Shown here piece after piece: positions 58,418 to 64,000 of a DNA stretch of 64,000 nt. Every line of letters begins with the position of its first letter. The stretch's first letter is position 1. The position numbers and the translations under genes were made by a program. The stretch is from Caballeronia hypogeia (lineage in GTDB: Bacteria; Pseudomonadota; Gammaproteobacteria; Burkholderiales; Burkholderiaceae). The notes below the pieces were generated by a model that ran no database searches, was not told the origin of the DNA, and worked only from the letters and a program-made list of their open reading frames with translations. The stretch spans positions 124,001 to 188,000 of the forward strand of contig NZ_FCOA02000003.1 in NCBI RefSeq assembly GCF_001544875.2, in the 5' to 3' direction.

Positions 58418-59347
58418 ATGTCACCTGCCAACCTGCTGCAACTGATCGTCCTCGCCGCGCTCTGGGGCGCGTCGTTCCTTTTCATTCGCGTGGGCGTCGC
58501 CGAGTTCGGCGTCGCGCCGCTGATGGCCTTGCGCGTCGGCATAGGCGCCGTGTTCCTGGTCGCGATGCTGCTGGCGCGTCGCCCGCTCGCCGCCACTGCC
58601 GCGACGCTGCGCGCGCGCTGGCCGCAACTGCTGATGGTCGGCATTCTCAACTCGGCCGCGCCGTTCTGCCTGTTCGCCTACGCCGAGCTGACGCTCTCGG
58701 CGGGCGCGACTTCCGTCATCAACGCAACGACGCCGCTGTTCGGCGCGCTCGTCGCCTATCTGTGGCTGCGCGACCGTCTGACCGGCGCGCGCACGATCGG
58801 CATGGCCATCGGCTTCGCGGGCGTGCTCGTGCTGGTGTGGAACCAGATCGCGCCGGCGCAGCCCGGCGACAGCGCACTCCCAGTGCAAGGCCTGCTCGCG
58901 GCGGCCGCGGCGCTCGCCGCATCGGCGCTTTACGGCGTGGCAGGCAACTTCGCGAAGAAATACCTGATGGACGTCGACGCGCTGACCAACGCCGCCGGCA
59001 GCATGCTCGGCGCGACGCTCACGCTCGCGCCGATCGCGTTCGCCACCTGGCCCGCCGCGCCGGTTTCCGCTCATGCATGGGGCGCGGTGCTCGCGCTCGG
59101 CGTCGGCTGCACGGGCATCGCGTACTTCATTTATTTCCATCTGGTCGCGGTCGCGGGCCCCGCGCGCGCGATGACCGTCACCTTTGTCATTCCGCTGTTC
59201 GGCATCCTGTGGGGCGCGCTGTTTCTCGGCGAGCGCGTGTCGCTCGTGATGCTCGCCGGCTGCGCGATCGTGCTCGCGGGCACGGCGCTCGCAACGGGCT
59301 TCGTCAGGCGCGTACCGTTTTTAGGACGTCGCAAGCTCGCGCGGTGA
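58418..59347 (+). CDS. EamA-family transporter
   Basis: Ten-helix drug/metabolite transporter of 309 aa with two EamA repeats. Repeat 1 opens LLQLIVLAALWGASFLFIRV; repeat 2 has AAAALAASALYGVAGNFAKK and ends with PLFGILWGALFLGERVSL. It is the second EamA protein in the window and differs clearly from the one at 51569. Substrate unknown. It follows the lactate permease by 100 bp on the same strand without a terminator in between. Confidence 0.9.
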   Translation: MSPANLLQLIVLAALWGASFLFIRVGVAEFGVAPLMALRVGIGAVFLVAMLLARRPLAATAATLRARWPQLLMVGILNSAAPFCLFAYAELTLSAGATSVINATTPLFGALVAYLWLRDRLTGARTIGMAIGFAGVLVLVWNQIAPAQPGDSALPVQGLLAAAAALAASALYGVAGNFAKKYLMDVDALTNAAGSMLGATLTLAPIAFATWPAAPVSAHAWGAVLALGVGCTGIAYFIYFHLVAVAGPARAMTVTFVIPLFGILWGALFLGERVSLVMLAGCAIVLAGTALATGFVRRVPFLGRRKLAR

Positions 59348-59463
59348 ACTAGACTTCTTCGGCTGACGAGGCCGGCCGCCTGTGCATCGGTGAAATTGTC
59401 CGGACGGACGTTGCGCGCCGCGTCGTGCCGCGTGATCTTTCGCGCTTTTCGCCGGGAGCCGCC

Positions 59464-59991
59464 ATGGGCCTTTCAATGGACAAGATCAGGCACGAGATGA
59501 TGAAGATGGTGCCGCCCACCCTCTTCTTTTTCGTGTTGCTGCATGCGGTGGTCATCATCCGCGCGCTGATGGTCAAAGGCACCGGCATTTCGCTGCCCAC
59601 TTCCGTCTCCGTGATCATTGCGTCGCTGATTCTCGGCAAGGCGGTGCTGATCGCCAATATGCTGCCGTTCATCAATCGCTATCCGGACCGGCCGCTGATC
59701 TGGAACGTGGTCTGGAAGACGCTGATCTATACGGTCGTCGCCGGAGTGTTTCACTATCTCGAGCGTCTGTTCGACTTCTGGAAGGAAACGCATAGCCTCG
59801 CGGCCGCGCATCACGAACTGCTCACGCACATCAACTGGCCGCAGTTCTGGGCGATCCAGATCCTGCTGTTTCTGATGATCGGAAATTACTGCGCGTTCGC
59901 CGAACTCGGCCGCGTGATCGGACGTCAGCGGCTCAAATCGTATTTTCTCGGGCCGCTCGCGGACACGCCTCCGAAGTTGCAGGAAGGCTGA
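59464..59991 (+). CDS. Integral membrane protein of unknown function
   Basis: Protein of 175 aa with about four helices, for example LFFFVLLHAVVIIRALMVKG and SVSVIIASLILGKAVLIANM, then two at 92-112 and 140-160. A conserved-looking loop INRYPDRPLIWNVVWKT and a final RLKSYFLGPL are present. GGGAG sits eight bases before the chosen ATG (MGLSMDKIRHEMM). I recall such proteins only as hypothetical. No close functional partner is seen. Confidence 0.72.
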   Translation: MGLSMDKIRHEMMKMVPPTLFFFVLLHAVVIIRALMVKGTGISLPTSVSVIIASLILGKAVLIANMLPFINRYPDRPLIWNVVWKTLIYTVVAGVFHYLERLFDFWKETHSLAAAHHELLTHINWPQFWAIQILLFLMIGNYCAFAELGRVIGRQRLKSYFLGPLADTPPKLQEG

Positions 59992-60009
59992 TTCGCACGT
60001 CGCACGTCC

Positions 60010-60423
60010 TTACTCACCACGCACGGGTCCGCGTCCCGCCTTGATTGCGCCGCGCTTCACCTTGCTCTCGACACGCCGCATCTGCGATCCGCGCGTCGGC
60101 TTGGTCGCAATACGCTTGCGCCGCGTGACGCTCACGCTGCGGATCAGTTCGTCGAGCCGCGCGAGCGCGGCGGCGCGGTTCATGTCCTGCGTGCGATATT
60201 CCTGCGCCTTGATGACGATCACGCCCTCGCGCGTGACGCGGCTGTCGGCGAGTGCGAGCAATCGCGTCTTGATGTGCTCCGGCAAAGATGACGAGCGGAT
60301 GTCGAAGCGCAGATGAATCGCGCTCGACACCTTGTTGACGTTCTGACCGCCCGCGCCTTGCGCGCGCACGGCCGTCAGCTCGACTTCGTCCGGTGGCACA
60401 GCGAGGCTGTCGGTCACGGTCAT
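60010..60423 (-). CDS. arfB: Peptidyl-tRNA hydrolase ArfB (ribosome rescue)
   Basis: Class I release-factor-like protein of 137 aa with the catalytic GGQ in VRAQGAGGQNVNKVSSAIHL and the basic C-terminal tail (RKRIATKPTRGSQMRRVESK and KRGAIKAGRGP) that enters the mRNA channel of stalled ribosomes. It hydrolyses peptidyl-tRNA on non-stop ribosomes. It lacks the codon-reading domain of RF1/RF2, as expected. The start MTVTDSLAVPPDEVELTAVR fits the family; 17 earlier codons do not. Confidence 0.93.
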   Translation of the reverse strand: MTVTDSLAVPPDEVELTAVRAQGAGGQNVNKVSSAIHLRFDIRSSSLPEHIKTRLLALADSRVTREGVIVIKAQEYRTQDMNRAAALARLDELIRSVSVTRRKRIATKPTRGSQMRRVESKVKRGAIKAGRGPVRGE

Positions 60424-60590
60424 TGCCTGGGCTCCTTTGCATATTCCGTACACAACTTTTCGGCAGCATAGCAAACGCCGCGCCGCGCCGAGAACCTGTC
60501 CGCCCGGCCGCGGTCCGAAGCCCGTGTGAGTTGAGTTAGACTCGTTCTCGCCTCGTCTCTGGACCCAACGAGCATCAAAACAGGAAGTCG

Positions 60591-63149
60591 ATGCGCTATT
60601 CGTTCGAAATCAGGAAGTTCATCTACAGCCAGTATTTCTTTGGCGGCTTGCGTATCGCGCTGGGCGTTTCGCTGCCCGCCGTGCTCATGCTCATCGTGTT
60701 TCACAATCGCGAACTCGGTTTCACGATCGCCACCGGCGCGCTCGGCGCGTGCGTCGTCGACATGCCCGGGCCGCTCAGGCACAAGCACAACGAGATGCTC
60801 GCGTGCTCGGTGATCGGCTTCTTCGCGGCGCTCGCGACCGGCATCGCGACGGCGCATCCGCTCACGCTGTGGCTGACCATCGTGCCGCTCACCTTCGTGC
60901 TTTCGCTGATCGTCGTGTACGGGAACCGCTGGCCGCAGATCAGCTTCGCGACGCTCTTCATGATGATCGTCACGCTCGAGGATCAGTTCACGCCGCTGCA
61001 GGCGCTCATCAACGCCTCGTGGATCCTGCTGGGCGGGCTCTGGTACACGTACTGGGCGACGCTCGTGAGCCACCTGCTGGTCTACCGGATCGAGCAGCAG
61101 GCGCTCGCCGAGAGCATCTTCAGTTGCGCCGAGTATCTGCTCGCGCGCGCCGAGTTCTACGACGGCGACGCCGATCTCGACGAGTGCTATCGCCGGCTGA
61201 TCGAAAAGCAGATCGCGGCGGTCGAGCGGCAGGAAGCGGCGCGCGACATCGTACTGCGCAATCTGCCGAAGGTGAAAAGCGGCAAGCTCGACGCGCGGCG
61301 CGCGCGGCTCTTCAACCTGTTCATCAACGTGGTGGACCTGCACGAATTTTTCGTCGGCGCGCACACGGATTACCCGCTCGTCCGGAAGACCTTCGCGGGC
61401 TCCGACGTGCTCGTTTTCTATCGCGATCTGATGCGCAAGGCGAGCGCGGATCTGGAGGAGATCGGCCTCGCGGTGCTGCAGAACCATGCGGCAGGCAAGT
61501 CGATCAGCATGAAGGCCGAGCTTCGCGCGATCGAGTACGAGCTGGAGCAGATGCGCAAGCAAGGTCTGCCGGAGAAGAATCCCGAGGCCTACGCGGCGGC
61601 GGCCGCCGTGTTCCGGCGCATGTGGAGCGCGACGCGCCTGATCGACAAGATGCGCCGCCGCACCCGCGACGACGCGAGCGCGACCGAGACCGAGTTGCAG
61701 ATCGATCACGCGCTGTCGCGCTTCATCTCGAGCCGGCGCGTGTCGTACATGCAGATCTTCTCGAACCTGACGATGGCTTCGCCCAGCTTCCGTCATGCAC
61801 TGCGGGTGACGATCGCGGTGGGCATCGGCTTCTGGCTCGGGCGTCTGCTGCCGCTCACGAATGCGTACTGGATCGTGATGACCACGGTCATCATCCTGAA
61901 ACCCGGCTATTCGCTCACCAAGCAGCGCAATACGCAGCGGATCTTCGGCACGGCGATCGGCTGCGCCATGTCGATCGGCCTGATCCTGTTCGTGAAGGAG
62001 CCGCATATCCTGCTCATCATGATGTTCGCCTCCATGGTGATGAGCTACAGCCTCCTGCTCTTCAACTATTCGGCGAGCGTCGTGTTCACGTCGTCCTACG
62101 TGCTGCTGATGTTCCATCTGCTCGCGCCGGGCAGCATGCGGATCATCGGCGAGCGCGCGATCGACACCGTGGTCGGCTGCGCGATCGCCATCGCGGCCAG
62201 CCATCTGTTCCCGTACTGGGAATATCGGCTGATGGGCAAGCTCGTGAAGGACCTGCTCGCCGCGACGCGCAACTATCTCGAAGCGAGCTGGTCGTGGAAG
62301 GCGAAACCGGCGTCGCAGGCGGAGAAGGCGCGCGCCGCTTCGGCATCGGCCGTGGAAACGCCCGCCGATCGCGCCGTGTTCGCCGACGCCAACGCGGGCG
62401 CGGTGGCGTCGTCATCGTCCGTGCTTGCCGCCGACCCTGTCGCCCGGACCGTGACCGTCACGGCCGACGCGGCCAACGAGCCTTTGACCGGCACGCCGCC
62501 GCTTGCGCCGGATCTCGTCGCGGATGCGGCAATGAAGGCCGCGAGCGCGACGGCGCAACGTCTTTCGTCGGTGAGCATCGGCGAGAGTACGGCGGCCACC
62601 GCTAGCAAGGGCGCCTCGGCGGCGGCGACCGTCGCGGCCACCGCCCTCGACCGCGACTTCCGTTATCGCCTGGCGCGCAGAAACGTGCATGTCTCGTTCG
62701 CCAATCTCGCGCAGGCGTTCCAGCGCATGATGCTCGAACCGCGAGCGCAGCAGAGGTACGTCGCCGAGCTGAACGATCTGCTAGTGCAAAGCCATGTGCT
62801 TGCATCGCAGATCACCGCCGCAGCGCCGCTGCTGCAATCGCTGAGCGAAGCTGATGGCCAGCCCTTCGAGCCCGTGCAGCGCACCTTCGGCATCGTGCGC
62901 GACAATCTCTTCGGCGCCGAAAGCGAACTGCCCGCGCCGCCGAAGCCCGATGCACCGCCCGCGCACGCCGACGCGCTCAAGGACCTGCGGCACGATCTCG
63001 ACAAAATGGTGGTCGAAGCCGAGCGCGCGCAGACGCTTCCCGCCGACGTGCTGCACGATCTGAAGCTGCTCGCGCATCAGTGCAAGCAGATGCTGACCGC
63101 GTCATCGCTGATCGGCAAGGACGCCGCGCAGATACGCCTGCCGGCGTGA
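60591..63149 (+). CDS. FUSC-family inner-membrane protein (YccS-like)
   Basis: Protein of 852 aa with two FUSC membrane blocks: about 15-155 (FTIATGALGACVVDMPGPLR, FATLFMMIVTLEDQFTPLQA) and about 405-545 (AYWIVMTTVIILKPGYSLTK with QRNTQRIFGTAIGC). A soluble region (about 160-390) lies between. After the second block an Ala/Ser/Val-rich low-complexity stretch of about 115 residues (566-683) separates it from a helical C-terminal domain. This plan fits the FUSC superfamily that includes fusaric-acid resistance and YccS/AaeB. An efflux or envelope role is likely; substrate unknown. Confidence 0.87.
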   Translation: MRYSFEIRKFIYSQYFFGGLRIALGVSLPAVLMLIVFHNRELGFTIATGALGACVVDMPGPLRHKHNEMLACSVIGFFAALATGIATAHPLTLWLTIVPLTFVLSLIVVYGNRWPQISFATLFMMIVTLEDQFTPLQALINASWILLGGLWYTYWATLVSHLLVYRIEQQALAESIFSCAEYLLARAEFYDGDADLDECYRRLIEKQIAAVERQEAARDIVLRNLPKVKSGKLDARRARLFNLFINVVDLHEFFVGAHTDYPLVRKTFAGSDVLVFYRDLMRKASADLEEIGLAVLQNHAAGKSISMKAELRAIEYELEQMRKQGLPEKNPEAYAAAAAVFRRMWSATRLIDKMRRRTRDDASATETELQIDHALSRFISSRRVSYMQIFSNLTMASPSFRHALRVTIAVGIGFWLGRLLPLTNAYWIVMTTVIILKPGYSLTKQRNTQRIFGTAIGCAMSIGLILFVKEPHILLIMMFASMVMSYSLLLFNYSASVVFTSSYVLLMFHLLAPGSMRIIGERAIDTVVGCAIAIAASHLFPYWEYRLMGKLVKDLLAATRNYLEASWSWKAKPASQAEKARAASASAVETPADRAVFADANAGAVASSSSVLAADPVARTVTVTADAANEPLTGTPPLAPDLVADAAMKAASATAQRLSSVSIGESTAATASKGASAAATVAATALDRDFRYRLARRNVHVSFANLAQAFQRMMLEPRAQQRYVAELNDLLVQSHVLASQITAAAPLLQSLSEADGQPFEPVQRTFGIVRDNLFGAESELPAPPKPDAPPAHADALKDLRHDLDKMVVEAERAQTLPADVLHDLKLLAHQCKQMLTASSLIGKDAAQIRLPA

Positions 63150-63170
63150 CGACGCCCGCTGCGATATGTC

Positions 63171-63383
63171 TTATTGCGACGCGCCGGCCGCCGGCACGGC
63201 GGGCCGCACATCGCTCGCGGCGGACGGCTGCGCGTTCTGCTGATCGAACTCGCGCTTTTCGCGGATCGCGTTGAAGAGAATCGTGCCGATCACGAGCAAC
63301 ACCACGACGACGATGAACACGCTGATGGCGCGGGTCGGATTCTTCTTCGGCTTGTCGTTCGGGCGGCGAGGGTCGTGGTTCAT
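63171..63383 (-). CDS. 70-aa single-helix membrane protein
   Basis: Starts MNHDPRRPNDKPKKNPTRAI, a basic cytosolic tail, then one helix (SVFIVVVVLLVIGTILFNAI) and an acidic/polar tail (REKREFDQQNAQPSAASDVR). Upstream codons do not look like protein. I recall this short plan from Burkholderia genomes as hypothetical. It is convergent with the FUSC-family gene, with 21 bp between stops. Confidence 0.7.
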   Translation of the reverse strand: MNHDPRRPNDKPKKNPTRAISVFIVVVVLLVIGTILFNAIREKREFDQQNAQPSAASDVRPAVPAAGASQ

Positions 63384-63543
63384 TTGAAAGAGAGCGTGGC
63401 GCGATTTCGGGATAGACCCGCCATGGTAACCGGCATGGTTTTCAGTTGGGTTGCGGGAATCGATGCGCATTTCGCGGCACATGGGCGCCCGCCGTTTCGC
63501 TGAGCACGCGCCGGCCGCGAAATTCACTGCTGCACCGTCCCGC

Positions 63544-63677
63544 TTGAACGCGCACCGCCCGAATGACGATACTAATGACGATTCCATGCGCGTCCGATCC
63601 CGGCATGGGCTGAAAGGGGCAAAGCCGGGATACCTCGTGACCGGATGCGTTGCGCCGCCCTCCCCGGGCGGCTTTTT
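63544..63677 (+). ncRNA. Candidate small RNA with its own promoter and terminator
   Basis: TTGAAC and GATACT are spaced by 18 bp (63544-63573), predicting a start near 63580. About 100 bases later comes a GC hairpin with a T-run (63654-63677). No open frame or known gene lies between them, and both neighbours run on the other strand. The body contains an 8-bp perfect stem (ATCCCGGC 63597-63604 with GCCGGGAT 63624-63631). The unit looks like a stand-alone small RNA of about 95-100 nt. No known family matches. The 312-bp gap 63384-63695 has no other feature. Confidence 0.5.
63654..63677 (+). terminator. Terminator of the candidate small RNA
   Basis: Arms GCCGCCC/GGGCGGC, five-base loop, five T then CTTT. 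It points along the plus strand, while both flanking genes are on the minus strand, so it does not end either of them. Confidence 0.85.
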
Positions 63678-63695
63678 CTTTCGGTCGCGGAACGC

Positions 63696-64000
63696 TCAGG
63701 GCTCGAGCGTCGGGCGCACCGGCAGCGCGGTCGAATACTTGATCTGCTCCATCGCGAAGCTGGAACTCACGTCGTACAGCGGCACCGCGCGAATGAGCTG
63801 CTTGTACACGCGGTCGTAATCATCGATATCGGATACGACGACGCGCAGCAGATAATCGGTCTCTCCACTCATCCGGTACACCTCGACCACTTCGGGAATG
63901 TCGCGCACGGCGCGCGTGAAATCGTCGGCCCAGGTCTGCGTGTGCTGATTGGTGCGCACCGCGACGAACACCGTCGTGCCGACGCCCAGCTTCTTCGGAT
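63696..64000 (-). CDS. Lrp/AsnC-family transcriptional regulator (5' partial)
   Basis: Only the C-terminal half is present; the frame stays open to the right edge. The visible part has the RAM ligand-binding domain, with FVAVRTNQHTQTWADDFTRA, VVEVYRMSGETDYLLRVVVS and the end SSSFAMEQIKYSTALPV. These match Lrp/AsnC regulators responding to amino acids. The DNA-binding half lies outside the window. The target gene cannot be inferred. Confidence 0.9.
   Translation of the reverse strand, partial: PKKLGVGTTVFVAVRTNQHTQTWADDFTRAVRDIPEVVEVYRMSGETDYLLRVVVSDIDDYDRVYKQLIRAVPLYDVSSSFAMEQIKYSTALPVRPTLEP

Noticed and set aside
60420..62204. 594-codon frame antisense to the FUSC-family gene
   Set aside because: Biased composition and no domain; its supposed start lies inside the FUSC gene.
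63590..63650. Possible c-di-GMP-I riboswitch because of a GCAAAGCC element
   Set aside because: The other conserved pieces and the tetraloop-receptor arrangement are missing, and no plus-strand gene follows.

Overview
This window is a stretch of high-GC chromosome from a beta-proteobacterium, most likely Burkholderiaceae of the Paraburkholderia/Caballeronia type. The assignment rests on gene content and protein character, not on a database search: a glnA-ntrB-ntrC cluster, kdpFABC-kdpD, TPP-riboswitch-controlled thiC, folD next to an M3 oligopeptidase, and many small lipoproteins and stress proteins. Nearly all of it looks like ordinary chromosome. I see no insertion sequence, prophage, plasmid function or CRISPR array. 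Because of the high GC, most genes carry long open frames on the opposite strand; these are treated as artefacts.

Layout. 1-2161: a PAS histidine kinase (5' cut off) translationally coupled to a FixJ-type response regulator. 2381-4746: DUF3300 and DUF2950 exported proteins as a pair. 5009-8216: folD and oligopeptidase A. 8269-10198 (minus): cytosine deaminase and a GNAT acetyltransferase. 10275-17898 (minus): a potassium operon in the order 35-aa membrane peptide, kdpF, kdpA, kdpB, kdpC, kdpD, with no kdpE after kdpD. 18095-18877: exonuclease III. 18896-23222 (minus): ntrC, ntrB and glnA, with a sigma-54 promoter and an NtrC-type dyad upstream of glnA. 23594-28658: rhodanese, cutC, a molybdopterin-binding CinA-like protein, an EI24 membrane protein, a sterol-desaturase-family protein and an exported beta-propeller. 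28802-35136: a very long HrpA helicase divergent from argA, then the Fe(II)-trafficking protein.

35814-41794: ProP-like transporter, YfcE-like phosphoesterase overlapping a TMEM175-like channel, tRNA-Leu(TAA), and directly after it two GT-C membrane glycosyltransferases that may be a small acquired segment. 41859-45825: small hypothetical proteins, a lipoprotein, a CpdA-like phosphoesterase, a frameshifted YfiM-like gene and an MFS transporter. 45826-50221 is a stress and signalling block: stand-alone receiver, NarL-type regulator, ferritin-like protein, two DUF1328 membrane proteins, a CHASE3 histidine kinase and an entericidin. 50426-56507: DUF4397 lipoprotein, EamA exporter, TPP riboswitch plus thiC, and small envelope proteins. 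56716-64000: lactate permease, EamA exporter, a small membrane protein, ArfB, a FUSC-family protein, a candidate small RNA, and the C-terminal half of an Lrp/AsnC regulator cut by the window end.

How the genes fit together. The nitrogen block is self-regulating: NtrB/NtrC act with sigma-54, and the promoter elements upstream of glnA match that circuit. The kdp block encodes the full high-affinity K+ pump and its sensor, but its response regulator must lie elsewhere or be replaced. The 45.8-50.2 kb block looks like a two-component system embedded among iron-storage and envelope-stress genes that it may control. The least explained items are the 35-residue peptide ahead of kdpF, the perfect hairpin between kdpC and kdpD, the receiver/NarL/CHASE3 stress block, and the promoter-plus-terminator unit at 63.5-63.7 kb.
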